Numbered from the stretch's first letter, positions 15,441 through 25,268 are shown. The stretch is DNA of 49,668 nt from Candidatus Hydrogenedentota bacterium (GCA_016215105.1 JACRLJ010000066.1:62317-111984), one strand, 5' to 3'. Notes: generated by a model from the letters alone, not told the origin. Translations and numbers: made by a program.

Positions 15441-18400
15441 GCGCGGATAGTATAGACGCCCGGCTTCACGGGCTCGTCCACCGAGTGGCTCAGGTCCGGC
15501 GCTGGCTCATGCTGCTGATCGGACTGCGGACGCTGGCGGCCGGCGGCGCCTTTGCGTTGCTGTACGTGCTGCTATTTAGCGCCCTGGACCATCGGCTGCA
15601 TCTGGGCCCGCTTGGCCGCGCACTCGCATTAGCGTTGCTGGCCGCAGGCTTCTTGTCAGTCGTCTATTTCCTCGGACGCGACGCTATCCGGCACTACTCG
15701 GCGCGACAGGCCGCGAACTACATCGAACGGCATCACAACTACCACCAGCAGTTAGTAACGGCGATTGAATACCACGAAGACCGGGCAAGTTATCCGTATT
15801 CCAAGGCCTTGGCGGAACGGGTTGTCGCGCAGATCGACGAAACGGCGCGGAACGATGATTTCACTGAAGCAATCCCGAAGTGGCAGGTGTATCTTTCCGC
15901 GGCGGTGATTGCGGCGGCGTTTCTTGTGGTTGGAATTGCGTTGTACACCAACGCCGCGTACTTCGCGCGGTACGTCGGCCGCCTAACTCAGCCGTTGGCC
16001 GCGGTCGCCCCGCTATCTGCCACGACGCTGGAAACGTTAACCGGCGACCTTGTTACGCAGCCGGACGTCAATGTGACGCTGGCGGCCGCGATTCATGGCG
16101 TGGTTCCGGAACAGGGTCTACTGCACCTTGTCCACGCGGGAGACCAGTACGGCGACACTCCGCCCGCGTTTCGCGACCTAAGTCTCAAACCGGCGCCAGG
16201 CAAAGACGAACAACCCCAGTTTGCGTCCGCCGTCGCATTTCCGCCGGGGACCTACCAGTACCAATTTGTCAGCGGTGAAATCACGAGCGACTGGCATACC
16301 GTTACGGCAGCGAATCTTCCCGAATTGAAGGGCTTGAAGGCGGAGGTAAAAACGCGCCCCGACGTGCAGCCGTACCAGCAGGATCTCCGCGAATTCTCCC
16401 TCGACGTATTGGAGGGAGCCGAGGTCAAACTGATCGCGGACGCGTCAGAGGCTCTATCGCTGGCGGTCGTCGTCAGTGTCGCCGGCGACAAGACCTCCAT
16501 TCCGCTGAACGGCGGAACACATTTTGAGCATACCTTTCGCGCGGACAAGCCCGGCATGATCAACTTTGCGCTGACTGGCGCTTCCGGGTTGACGCAGGAC
16601 AAAGTACCGCCGCTGCAATTAACTCTGCGCGCGGATCGTCCGCCGGAGTTCAAACGCGTGACGCCGCAAGGCGACTACCTTGCCACCAACGTCGCAAGTA
16701 TTCCGATCCGGGTCGACGTGTCGGACGATTTCGGGCTGACGTCCGCGGACCTGGTGTTTGAGATTGCTGGGCGCGCGCCGTTGCGCATTCCCGCGACGGT
16801 GGAACGCGGGTCGAAAGCGGTCACACTTGCGCACACGCTCGAACTCGAGGAGTACGACCTCAAATTGAACGACACGGTCATCTTTTACGCAGAGGCCGCG
16901 GACGTGCCGTCCGGTATCAAAGCGGAAGGCGAACACGCGGTCAGCGACATGTATCTTATCGAAATAAAGCCGTATCACCAGGTGTGGTACCAGCCACCCG
17001 AGGGGATGCAATCGGATTTTGGAAAGCAGGGACTTGAAAACATGCGCGAAGCGCATGCCGGTCTTCAAGCGACGCTTGAAGTGGCTCGAGCCATCTTGAA
17101 GAAGACGTGGCCGTTGGCCAACAAAACGGAATTGAGCGCTGACGACCGATCCAAGACAGCCGCCTTAATGAAGGACGTGAAATACAACTCAGAACAGATC
17201 GGAAAGATAAAGGCGGATCCCGCTTACCGGTTTTCTCCAGAACAACTGGAGCAATTGACCGCCGCACAGTCGGCATACGGAGACGCGGCGAAGTTTCTTG
17301 CCGCGGACGATCCAGCCAAGGCCGTCGAGCCGGAGAAGAACGCGTATCAGGATATTCGGAAAGTCCTCGAAGAGCTGGAAAAACTGATACAAAGCGGCAG
17401 CGGGAGTCCGCCGCCCCAAGGCCCCGAGCGCGTCAAACTTGAAGAGCAGGTCCATTTGACGCGCTTCGAGAAAGAGCAGACCCAGTGGGAACTCAAAGAG
17501 CTCGCCAATAAGCTCGAGCAACTTCGGCAAGAACAGAAGCAACTGAAGGAGCGCTTCGAGCGATTCTTGACCGCGCAAACGCAGCAAGAGGGCGCCAAAC
17601 AGGCAACGACGGACGAAAAGTCGTGGAACGACCCGAACGCGCGGCGCGACAAGAAGAACGACCCGGAGGCGCCGAAAGACGGCGGAGGCGGTGAGTCGCC
17701 TTCGCGCACGTCGCTGGAAGGGGCGCTGTCTCCCGCTGAAGCCAGCGGTGGCGCCGGCAACGCCACTACCGCCGAGGCCAGTAGCAGCGCGGCGAGCGCA
17801 CAAGCGACGCAAGGCGCACAGGGCGCTTCCAAGCGCGCGAGCCGCGAAGATTTGCTCGAGGTTATGCGCGCAAGTGAACGCGCCTTGCAGGAGCGCGCCG
17901 CGGAACTTGCCCGGTCGTTGGGCTCTGTAAAGCAGGACCAGACCCCGCCCGAAGATCTCACGAAAGCGCTAGACCACCTGGCGCGCGCGCTTGACGAAAT
18001 GAAGGCGGCGGACGCCGCGCTGGGAGACGCGTACTTCGGAAAAAGCAGCGACGCCATGAAGCGGGCGGCCGAGGCCTTGGATTCCACGCAGCAAGAACTC
18101 CGAATGGCGGCGTTCATGCTCGAGCAGGCCGCGCTTATTTCCGCCCAGGAACAAGCCGCGAAGCAATTGCATCAGCAGGCCGAAGCGGCAGCCGAAATCG
18201 CGCGGGCGCTCGAAGAGGCCAACAATCCGGAGCAGTATGCCGGCGACTTGGCGCATCTGCGTGACGCCTGGAAACAGTTCGGCGAACAGGTTGGGTCCTC
18301 GTACGTCACGGGATTCAACGGTGGTTCACCGCCGAACTTCACTGCGCTGTCACATGGCCTTGTGCCGACCGCGGACAAGTCCAACTTGCAGGACTGGAAA

Positions 18401-18580
18401 GACCCGGAGCAAATCCATGCGGCGCGATGGCTGGCCACGCAGTATTCGAGTTTGGCCATCGAGGCCGAGCGCTTGCGCGGCAAGTTGCGCGCGGATCAAT
18501 CGTCCGACGTGGATTTCACGAACGTCGAAAAAGAGTTCTTTGAAAAAACCGCCGCATTCAAGCCGGGGAACGCGCTATGA
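15437..18580 (+). CDS. DUF4175-like large membrane protein with coiled-coil tail
   Basis: 1047 residues from ATG 15437, overlapping the upstream stop by four bases. Membrane helices lie near residues 24–46, 60–78 and 152–172. A long periplasmic part of beta-sandwich character follows (PPEFKRVTPQGDYLATNV; VDVSDDFGLTSADLVFEI, a 'dysfunctional cadherin-like' pattern common in these proteins). The last ~400 residues are highly charged, Gln/Ala/Glu-rich coiled coil with a low-complexity Ser/Ala/Gly linker. Proteins of this build are regularly encoded between BatA-like and VWA proteins in planctomycete-type MoxR operons. Its role may be a scaffold. Family assignment is by gene context and general pattern. 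Confidence 0.7.
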   Translation: MSADSIDARLHGLVHRVAQVRRWLMLLIGLRTLAAGGAFALLYVLLFSALDHRLHLGPLGRALALALLAAGFLSVVYFLGRDAIRHYSARQAANYIERHHNYHQQLVTAIEYHEDRASYPYSKALAERVVAQIDETARNDDFTEAIPKWQVYLSAAVIAAAFLVVGIALYTNAAYFARYVGRLTQPLAAVAPLSATTLETLTGDLVTQPDVNVTLAAAIHGVVPEQGLLHLVHAGDQYGDTPPAFRDLSLKPAPGKDEQPQFASAVAFPPGTYQYQFVSGEITSDWHTVTAANLPELKGLKAEVKTRPDVQPYQQDLREFSLDVLEGAEVKLIADASEALSLAVVVSVAGDKTSIPLNGGTHFEHTFRADKPGMINFALTGASGLTQDKVPPLQLTLRADRPPEFKRVTPQGDYLATNVASIPIRVDVSDDFGLTSADLVFEIAGRAPLRIPATVERGSKAVTLAHTLELEEYDLKLNDTVIFYAEAADVPSGIKAEGEHAVSDMYLIEIKPYHQVWYQPPEGMQSDFGKQGLENMREAHAGLQATLEVARAILKKTWPLANKTELSADDRSKTAALMKDVKYNSEQIGKIKADPAYRFSPEQLEQLTAAQSAYGDAAKFLAADDPAKAVEPEKNAYQDIRKVLEELEKLIQSGSGSPPPQGPERVKLEEQVHLTRFEKEQTQWELKELANKLEQLRQEQKQLKERFERFLTAQTQQEGAKQATTDEKSWNDPNARRDKKNDPEAPKDGGGGESPSRTSLEGALSPAEASGGAGNATTAEASSSAASAQATQGAQGASKRASREDLLEVMRASERALQERAAELARSLGSVKQDQTPPEDLTKALDHLARALDEMKAADAALGDAYFGKSSDAMKRAAEALDSTQQELRMAAFMLEQAALISAQEQAAKQLHQQAEAAAEIARALEEANNPEQYAGDLAHLRDAWKQFGEQVGSSYVTGFNGGSPPNFTALSHGLVPTADKSNLQDWKDPEQIHAARWLATQYSSLAIEAERLRGKLRADQSSDVDFTNVEKEFFEKTAAFKPGNAL

Positions 18581-20733
18581 CGTGGCTGCACTATCCTGGA
18601 CATTTCGCCGCGCTCGTTCTCGTCACGGGAGTGGCGGGGCTGTTCCTTTTTGCGTTCTGGACCGAACAATGGACGAGCTCCGGTAAGAAACGCTGGCTGT
18701 TGCCGCCGCTTCAAATTCTTCCAGCGCTCCTGGTGCTTCTCCTGTTGTGGGACCCCTCGCATGCGCGCATCAAGGAAAGGGATGTGCCCAACACCGTCCT
18801 CGCGGTTTTCGACACCAGCGAAAGTATGTCTATTGCGGACGTGGACGGCGCGAAACGCCTGGACAAAGCGATCGAGTCGTTCGAGCGGGTCTTTCGGCCC
18901 GGCGCGCCGGACGCGCCTCAGTTTGCCGTATATGGCTTTGATTCGATCGTTCACGAAGGCGATGCGCCGCGCGCGCTGCCGCGCTGGGGCAGCCGGACGA
19001 ATCTTGCGCCGGTCGCTGAATTGCTGCAGAAGAGCGCCCTCACGGGCAATGCTAACGCCCAGCGGCATATTGTGGGCGCCGTAATCTTCACGGACGGCCA
19101 AGCAGCGGAGAAGGCGCCCGAAGCGCTGCCGGCGGTTGCCAATAAGGATTTCCGTGTTGAAATCGTCGGCGTCGGCGCGGACGATTCGCCCGGAGACGTC
19201 GCCGTGACACGAATCGACGCGCCCGCGCGCGCGCTGCTCGACACAGGGATTCCACTACGGGTGACTCTTGCGGGGTCATTGCCGGCGGGGATGGCCGCAC
19301 GTCTCGAAGTCGTGAGCGGCGGCGTGCCCGTTGCCATGCAGGACGTTGACGGCGCGTTGCTCGCCAATGGCACAACGATTGATGTCACGGTACCGGCGCG
19401 GCCGCTTGGACCTCTGGCCATCGAAGCCCGCGTAAGCGCAAAGGCCCCGGAATCGAATACGGCGAACAACGTGCGGCAAGCCGTGGTCAACGTCGTCGAG
19501 GAGCCGCGCTTGAAGGTACTGTTCTATTCGCAGTGGGCGAACTTCGATATTGGCAAAATGCGACAGGTCCTGTCCCGCGAGAAGAAAGTCTCTCTCGATT
19601 TTGCTCTTGACGCTCTAATCAAGGGACCTCGACAAGGCACTGTGCCACCACCGCCAAACGCGGATGCGCGCAAGCTGCCGGATACGCGTGAAGCGATGAA
19701 TGCCTACGACATCATCGTGCTGGGTCCGGTTGACGTTCGTGAACTGACGACCGCGCAAGTCGACGCGCTGTACGCGTTCGTCGCGGAACGCGGGGGCGGA
19801 CTGTTGATATTACCCGGCGAAGACCAGCTCGACTTGGCGTTATCGCGCGACGCAAAGATTAGAACGCTGCTTCCGACCGTGGCGAAAGCAGGGACATGGG
19901 AGACGAACACCGTCGAGCGGCCCATCCTCGTGTCGGAAGAGGGGCGCGCGATGGGGCTCCCCGCGACGGATGACTTGCCCAAGCCCCCCGCGAATCTCAC
20001 GCCGTACTACCAAGTTGAAGCCAAACCGGCCTCCACCGTCGCCGCGCAGTACGACGATACGCCGGCGCTCGTGTTTCAGCGCGTCGGACGCGGACATGTG
20101 GCGTTGCTCAATCTCCGGCGCCTCTTTGTTCTTTATCGGGACGAGGATGGCGGCGCCCTTCGGGTCCTGGTGTCGGCCATCGTTACCCATTTGGGCGCGG
20201 CGGTCCGCGATGCGGCGCAAACGCAGGTGTACGCCGAGCGCGTGCCCGACGATCCCCAGTCCGTGGTGTTCACCGCGAACGTGTTTGATTCTCAGTTTCG
20301 GCCATCGGCAGGGGCCACGGTGCTGCTTACGGTCGGCGATCAGGCCGTTCGTATGGCCGAGTCAACGCCGGGTTCGTATCGCGCGGCCATTCGCACGCGC
20401 GGCGAAGAGACGCTGATTGCGCAGGTCGAGGCCGTGAAAGAGGGCGTTCTCATCGGCAAGGCGACCACAACGGCGCGATTGCCCTTGCCGCACGGCGAAA
20501 TGGATAAGGTCGAGCGGGATCGCGCGTACCTCAAGGCGGCCGCGGATAAGTTGGGCGCCAGTTACTGCGATCTGGACCAACTCACATCGCAAGCCAATTC
20601 GTTCCCGGCCACGAGCCGCGTAGAAGAGATTGCCGACGTGTCGAGCGCGTGGCGAACGTGGACCGTCTTGTGTGTAGTGTGTTCGTTGTTGACAGGGGCG
20701 TGGTTTACGCGCCGATTCATGGGATTGGTCTGA
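18577..20733 (+). CDS. VWA / glutamine amidotransferase-like membrane protein
   Basis: 718 residues; its start overlaps the upstream stop by four bases. Two N-terminal helices (about 8–27 and 41–58) are followed by a VWA-like domain with MIDAS DTSES (79–83). A class I GATase-like Rossmann segment comes next (LKVLFYSQWANFDIGKMRQV … YDIIVLGPVDVRELTTAQVD … GGGLLILPGEDQ). A last helix lies near the C-terminus (TWTVLCVVCSLLTGAWF). The GATase-like part lacks an obvious catalytic Cys, so it is probably structural, as is usual for these 'VWA-GATase' proteins. It likely forms a membrane complex with the preceding BatA-like and DUF4175-like proteins. Confidence 0.8.
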   Translation: MTWLHYPGHFAALVLVTGVAGLFLFAFWTEQWTSSGKKRWLLPPLQILPALLVLLLLWDPSHARIKERDVPNTVLAVFDTSESMSIADVDGAKRLDKAIESFERVFRPGAPDAPQFAVYGFDSIVHEGDAPRALPRWGSRTNLAPVAELLQKSALTGNANAQRHIVGAVIFTDGQAAEKAPEALPAVANKDFRVEIVGVGADDSPGDVAVTRIDAPARALLDTGIPLRVTLAGSLPAGMAARLEVVSGGVPVAMQDVDGALLANGTTIDVTVPARPLGPLAIEARVSAKAPESNTANNVRQAVVNVVEEPRLKVLFYSQWANFDIGKMRQVLSREKKVSLDFALDALIKGPRQGTVPPPPNADARKLPDTREAMNAYDIIVLGPVDVRELTTAQVDALYAFVAERGGGLLILPGEDQLDLALSRDAKIRTLLPTVAKAGTWETNTVERPILVSEEGRAMGLPATDDLPKPPANLTPYYQVEAKPASTVAAQYDDTPALVFQRVGRGHVALLNLRRLFVLYRDEDGGALRVLVSAIVTHLGAAVRDAAQTQVYAERVPDDPQSVVFTANVFDSQFRPSAGATVLLTVGDQAVRMAESTPGSYRAAIRTRGEETLIAQVEAVKEGVLIGKATTTARLPLPHGEMDKVERDRAYLKAAADKLGASYCDLDQLTSQANSFPATSRVEEIADVSSAWRTWTVLCVVCSLLTGAWFTRRFMGLV

Positions 20734-20734
20734 C

Positions 20735-21637
20735 ATGCGCCGCTTCACGCTACTCCAAATCGTTCTTGTATCGAGCGTCTTCACTCAAGCGGTAAGCGCC
20801 GCGGAAACCACGAACGCCGCCGCCGCGCCCCATTCAGAAGGCCTGCGAGTCGTAATCATTGACGGGGTCAACAAAGACCCGGAGGAAATACGATCGAAGG
20901 ACAAGAACGTGATGCGGCTCGCGCGTTATTTTCGTGACACGATAGGCGTTCCGGCGCAAAGCCTGTTTGTCTTGACGCAGGCGGATTCCTTTGTCGGTGA
21001 ACGCACTGGCGCGTCCGACGCGGCAACCATAAAAAGCGTGCTGACGGCCCTCGCCAAGCAACCGTCCAAAGGAACTACGATCATCTACTACACGGGACAG
21101 GCGAATCTGGTTGGCGATCAACTTCGCTTCAACATTCCGGGTCCCGATATAACGCACGAGGAGTTCGGCGCGCTCATCAAAGCATTTGGCGAAGCGCCGC
21201 TATGTGTGGTCCTCGATTGTCCGGGGGCGGGACATGCCGTAAAGGCGTTGGCAGGCCCGAACCGAATCGTGGTCTGCGCGGCGCGCAGCGACCAGCCAAC
21301 AAGTACCCGCTTCTCCGACTATTTCGTTCCCGCGCTGACGGACACGAAAGCGGACATCAACGGTGACGGACATATATCGTTGCTGGAGGCGTTTCAGCTA
21401 ACGGTCCAACAGATCGACGCGGCGTTTCGCGACCGCAGCCTGATGAAGTCCGAAACCGCCTTGCTAGACGACAACGGGGACGGCGTGCCCAGTCAGCGGC
21501 CGTGGGTATCGGGCGAAGAAGAGAAGGATGGAGAGTGGGCCTCGCGTCTCTATACGGATACATGGAAGATGGCCGCCACGATCCAGCAAAAGAGCGAAGC
21601 CGAAGCGGAAACGTCAGCTACCGCGGGGAAGCCGTGA
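20735..21637 (+). CDS. Exported caspase-like (C14-type) protein lacking the catalytic His
   Basis: 300 residues, one base after the previous stop. It has a signal peptide (LLQIVLVSSVFTQAVSA) and then a caspase-like alpha/beta fold: VVIIDGVNKD, GTTIIYYTGQA (113–123) and CVVLDCPGAG (157–166). In active caspase-like peptidases the strand-end motifs are YxGHG and LDxCHSG. Here the Cys (C162) is kept but the His position reads Gln (Q122). A calcium-loop-like DINGDGHISLLEAF and a second DDNGDGVPS follow the fold. The likely role is a non-proteolytic or altered partner of the MoxR/VWA complex, which is inference from operon position. Confidence 0.72.
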   Translation: MRRFTLLQIVLVSSVFTQAVSAAETTNAAAAPHSEGLRVVIIDGVNKDPEEIRSKDKNVMRLARYFRDTIGVPAQSLFVLTQADSFVGERTGASDAATIKSVLTALAKQPSKGTTIIYYTGQANLVGDQLRFNIPGPDITHEEFGALIKAFGEAPLCVVLDCPGAGHAVKALAGPNRIVVCAARSDQPTSTRFSDYFVPALTDTKADINGDGHISLLEAFQLTVQQIDAAFRDRSLMKSETALLDDNGDGVPSQRPWVSGEEEKDGEWASRLYTDTWKMAATIQQKSEAEAETSATAGKP

Positions 21638-21668
21638 ATTGGCCCGTTTGAATCGAGGAGCAAGCGCT

Positions 21669-22472
21669 ATGGCAATTACGCCACGCAACCCAAGCCGCCG
21701 CGAATTCATCGCCCGGTCCATTGCGGCCGCCGGAGCCTTAACCTCGGCGGTCACTGCGGCCGCCGCGTCCGTCGTGCCGGGCGCATCGTACTGTCCGCCG
21801 GACGCCGACAAGTATGACTTCCTGCTTACGCGCATCTGCAATAACAATCCCGATTGGGACTTTGGGCCCGGCGGCGACAAAAACCTTCTCGAACAGTTGA
21901 GCCAAGTCCTTCGCGTGAAGGTAAAGTTGCAGGACAACGTGAAAAACGAATACCCCGAAAACGGGCTGCCCCAACATTTCAACGCGCTGGTTGATCTCAA
22001 GTCCGTCGACGAGATGCGCAAATTCCCCGTTCTATTCATGATGGGAACAGGCGCATTTCGGATGGCGAAAGCGCCGCTCGAGAATCTCAAACAGTACGTC
22101 CTCGACGGAGGGGCGGTGCTCATGGATGAATGCGGCTCGCCCAACCGCGCCAGTGACTTCTATAACAGCGCGTATGCGTCACTCGTAGCAACGTTTGGCC
22201 AGGACAGCGTGAAGCATATTCCGGAAGATCACGAGGTCTACACGACGGTATACAACGTAAGTGAGCCGAATATTCGCCGGTGGAAGCGGCCTAACGGCGA
22301 AAGTCCCGGGAACTCGGGCGTATTCGTGGGCGACCGCCTTGCGGTCTTCTTGTGCGACGCCGACATTCACTGTGGATGGGCCGATCCGCGGGACAGTTGG
22401 ATAAAGCGCGCCTACCACCGTGAAAGCATTATGACGGGCATCAACATTATGGCGTACTTTCTAAGCCATTGA
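21669..22472 (+). CDS. Tat-exported DUF4159 protein
   Basis: 267 residues from ATG 21669 behind GAGGAG. A twin-arginine signal (NPSRREFIARSIAAAGAL) is followed by a DUF4159 domain: YDFLLTRICNNNPDW, the Rossmann-like PVLFMMGTGAFRM, ENLKQYVLDGGAVLMDECG, and the C-terminal YHRESIMTGINIMAYFLSH. DUF4159 proteins are found at the ends of MoxR/BatA operons in planctomycete-like bacteria. The domain resembles the GATase-like fold and has no known activity. It is probably the last gene of the operon, 31 bases after the caspase-like gene. Confidence 0.85.
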   Translation: MAITPRNPSRREFIARSIAAAGALTSAVTAAAASVVPGASYCPPDADKYDFLLTRICNNNPDWDFGPGGDKNLLEQLSQVLRVKVKLQDNVKNEYPENGLPQHFNALVDLKSVDEMRKFPVLFMMGTGAFRMAKAPLENLKQYVLDGGAVLMDECGSPNRASDFYNSAYASLVATFGQDSVKHIPEDHEVYTTVYNVSEPNIRRWKRPNGESPGNSGVFVGDRLAVFLCDADIHCGWADPRDSWIKRAYHRESIMTGINIMAYFLSH

Positions 22473-22536
22473 CGCTTACGTGCTGCCAACTCTATCACCA
22501 TAGAGGCCCTTTCTTTGAATGGGAGGAGAAGTGCTT

Positions 22537-23913
22537 ATGGCCACCCGCTGGGTTCTAATCGCCGCTCTCGCAGTGTCGTGCGGAATCCCTATTTGCGCGC
22601 GCGCCACATCCATTGAAGGGTCCGTGACCTATCACGATGGAAAACCGGCTCAAGGCGCGGTGGTCTATGCGCTAAACGGACGCAAGTCCTTTCAAGTGAC
22701 CGATAACCGGATCATGCTTGGCGAGCAATTGCCGCGCGCAATCACCGATAGGGCGGGACGCTTCATGCTCAGCGTTGACCCGAGCGATACGACCGGGTTT
22801 CTCGCGCAGGACATGAACGATGCGGTTGGCTTTTCTCGCGCGGCCTCAGAAGCAAAGCGTATATCAATAATTATCGAAAAGCCGGCCAGCGCCGATATTA
22901 CCGTTCTCAACGGGCGCACGGGCGCAGCGAACGAGAATGTGCGCCTTCTTCTTGACACGGGAATCAAGGGCGTGGCCTTCCGATACGACGCAAAAACCGA
23001 CGCAAAGGGGGTCTTGCGCGTGAACGCGCTAACGCCGGGCCCTTACCTGCTGACTACCTGGCGCGACGTCCCCCAGGTTGGCTGCTGCTTTCGAAGTGTC
23101 GTCACGCGCGCCGCGAAAGCCGCGATCGCCCCCGGTCAAGTCGAGTCAATCACGTTGGGTGGCTCAGACCTTCCACACATTGAAGGCAAAGTTACGGATT
23201 CCGATGGGCAGCCCCTGCACGGGGTCTGGGTGCGGCTGCTTGCGAAGCAAAAACCCGCCCAAGTCGAAGGCGTGGACATCATCTGGTCTACCGTTTCCGA
23301 TCGCGACGGTTCGTACGCCATCTACGACGTGCCGCCGGGCAAGTACGGCCTCCGCGTATTCCGCCGCCTCGCGCTGAATGACGCGACACGAACGTTCGAG
23401 GCGATTCAGGAGATTCTCGTTCCGGAGAACGCAGCGGACACGAAGGCGTACAATGTCGCTGTTGACACCAAGCCGTTCATGCCGCTCGAGCCGGGCCAAG
23501 ACGCGCCGGCCATAGCCGGAAAGACGCTCGCGGGCGAATCGTTCGCGCTCGCTGATTTGAAAGGAAAGATTGTGGTGCTGCACTTCTTCGCGAGTTGGTG
23601 CTCGGCCTGCGTTCAAACCATCGGCGATTTCGACGATCTCGCTGCGGAATTTGACCACGCTAAAGTCGCCGTCGTGGGAGTCAACGTGGACGAAACCATG
23701 GAAGACGCGCTGGCCTTTTCGACGGAACGGCGCATTCAGCACCCGGTCCTCTACCAAGGCGCCTGGGCGGACAATCCGATTCTGAAAGCGTACCGGGTGT
23801 GTAATATTCCGACGACCGTTGTCATCGGTCCCGACGGGAGAATTCTCAATATCGACCTGTTTGGCGGCGCGCTGCGGAAGTATGTGAGTGAAAAGCTGCC
23901 GCGCTCCAACTAG
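22537..23913 (+). CDS. Exported carnitine-type carboxypeptidase-regulatory-like / TlpA-type thioredoxin protein
   Basis: 458 residues from ATG 22537, nine bases after GGAGGAG; an ATG at 22519 lies ahead of that site and is rejected. A signal peptide (VLIAALAVSCGIPICARA) is followed by two CarboxypepD_reg/SpaA-like beta-sandwich repeats (GSVTYHDGKPAQGAVVYALN; GKVTDSDGQPLHGVWVRLL). A C-terminal thioredoxin-like AhpC/TlpA domain carries the redox pair WCSAC (354–358) and the cis-Pro NIPTT. TlpA-like proteins reduce or exchange disulfides outside the cytoplasm. The fused regulatory-like beta domains are common in planctomycete TlpA proteins. The gene is downstream of the DUF4159 gene but separated by 64 bases, so it may have its own promoter. 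Confidence 0.85.
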   Translation: MATRWVLIAALAVSCGIPICARATSIEGSVTYHDGKPAQGAVVYALNGRKSFQVTDNRIMLGEQLPRAITDRAGRFMLSVDPSDTTGFLAQDMNDAVGFSRAASEAKRISIIIEKPASADITVLNGRTGAANENVRLLLDTGIKGVAFRYDAKTDAKGVLRVNALTPGPYLLTTWRDVPQVGCCFRSVVTRAAKAAIAPGQVESITLGGSDLPHIEGKVTDSDGQPLHGVWVRLLAKQKPAQVEGVDIIWSTVSDRDGSYAIYDVPPGKYGLRVFRRLALNDATRTFEAIQEILVPENAADTKAYNVAVDTKPFMPLEPGQDAPAIAGKTLAGESFALADLKGKIVVLHFFASWCSACVQTIGDFDDLAAEFDHAKVAVVGVNVDETMEDALAFSTERRIQHPVLYQGAWADNPILKAYRVCNIPTTVVIGPDGRILNIDLFGGALRKYVSEKLPRSN

Positions 23914-23957
23914 TGGAATGATTCAAAATTGAAGCAACATCACTGGACATCGCAATC

Positions 23958-24040
23958 GAGCGAAAACCGGACTGACTCGCCTTTCGCGGGCTTTCGCGTC
24001 CAAAGGTTGGATGCCATCAGCTTGACTCGCTACACTATAG
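23958..24040 (+). repeat. Dispersed repeat family R1, copy 2 (short)
   Basis: Contains GAGCGAAAACCGG, ACTGACTCGC, CTTTCGCGTCCAAAG and the TTGACTCGCTACAC end. These match pieces of the copies at 35151 and 36320, with the central CTGTCCC part missing. Confidence 0.5.
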
Positions 24041-24086
24041 GCAGACATCGCGTGACCACTTCGCGCGATCATGGAGATCATTGGCA

Positions 24087-25268
24087 ATGAGCAATCTGTT
24101 CGGAACGGCAGTATGGGGCGTCTTTATGGGCATACTAGCGTGCTGGTGTTCTTGGAGCTACGGAACGGCGCGCGCCGAAGAAGCCCCCACCGGCGTCCGC
24201 GGCGAGATCGTGCTACCGCGCGCGAGCCACGAGTGGATGTCGCAGCAAGTCGAAGAGCCCTGCATTCTGCCCAACCCCAAGGCGCCGGGCCGGTTGATCA
24301 TGTTCTACTCAGCGGTACCAGCGTCGAACCGGTCCATATGCGCGATTGGCAAGGCGTGGGCCGACACGCGCGATCCGTTCCGCTGGAACCAGGACGAATC
24401 AAATCCCATCTTCCGGCCCGCCGAGCACGGCTGGGACTCCGGCTCTATCCGCCTCGATACGGTTCTCTACGTGCCCGAGGAAGACGCCTACTACATTTAC
24501 TACTCCGGCGCTATCAATAGCACTCAGGACCGGATCGGTCTAGCAATTTGTCCTGCGGGAGCTGACGGCTATTCCGGAGTGACCGCAACCGCCATCGTTC
24601 GGTATGGCGCCGCGCCCGTACTGGCCCCCGAAGCCGCCGCGCCGTATCACGAGGAGATGGCCTCGCAGTCGGCGGTCATGCGCGAGTGGAACGCGGCTGC
24701 GAAGTCGTGGGACTGGTACATGTACTACTCCTACCGCGGAAAGGACGGCGTTCTACCCGGCATCCGACTTGCCACGTCGCGCGACGGCAAGACCTGGACC
24801 CGCCGCTTCAATGAGAGCGATCCGCGCGGCATGGGTCAGATCTTCCCGTCCACCCCCAATGCGTACTACGAGTGGCACCAGATTCTCAAAGTCGGAGCAA
24901 CCTACGTGCTCTGCATCGAGGTGGGCGTCGAACACGGCGCGCGCTGGCGGCCGGGACTCGCGGTCAGCACGGACCCCGTGAAAGGTTGGACGCAACTCGA
25001 CTTGGATACCGTGCTGCAAACGAAGTGGCAAGGGTTGTACGACGACCGCACGCTCTATCACGTCGCCACGCCCGCGCTGTATCAGATCGAAGGGAAATGG
25101 TACTTGTTCGTCCAAGCCTGCGCGCGTCCCGCCAACGACAACTACATTGACGGCGCCTGGGAGATGTGGGCCGTGGCCTGCGACCGCAAGATCACCACGC
25201 GCCCCGGCTGCGCCGATTTGCACATTCCCGGACTGCCCGCGTCCGCCGGCGCCACTGCGGCGAAATAG
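24087..25268 (+). CDS. Exported GH43/GH117-like five-bladed propeller glycosidase
   Basis: 393 residues from ATG 24087, with GGAG ten bases upstream; a TTG at 24081 is a possible alternative. A signal peptide ends near ARAEE. The body shows the repeated blade pattern of the GH43/GH32/GH117/GH130 superfamily: EPCILPNPKAPGRLIMFYSA, IRLDTVLYVPEEDAYYIYYSG, IRLATSRDGKTWTRR, TPALYQIEGKWYLFVQA. Such enzymes cleave arabinose-, xylose-, fructose- or galactose-containing glycans, or act as phosphorylases. Acidic residues in the EE-P, RLDT and E-V positions could serve, but the specific family cannot be fixed by eye. It opens a same-strand run of glycan-active genes. Confidence 0.7.
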   Translation: MSNLFGTAVWGVFMGILACWCSWSYGTARAEEAPTGVRGEIVLPRASHEWMSQQVEEPCILPNPKAPGRLIMFYSAVPASNRSICAIGKAWADTRDPFRWNQDESNPIFRPAEHGWDSGSIRLDTVLYVPEEDAYYIYYSGAINSTQDRIGLAICPAGADGYSGVTATAIVRYGAAPVLAPEAAAPYHEEMASQSAVMREWNAAAKSWDWYMYYSYRGKDGVLPGIRLATSRDGKTWTRRFNESDPRGMGQIFPSTPNAYYEWHQILKVGATYVLCIEVGVEHGARWRPGLAVSTDPVKGWTQLDLDTVLQTKWQGLYDDRTLYHVATPALYQIEGKWYLFVQACARPANDNYIDGAWEMWAVACDRKITTRPGCADLHIPGLPASAGATAAK

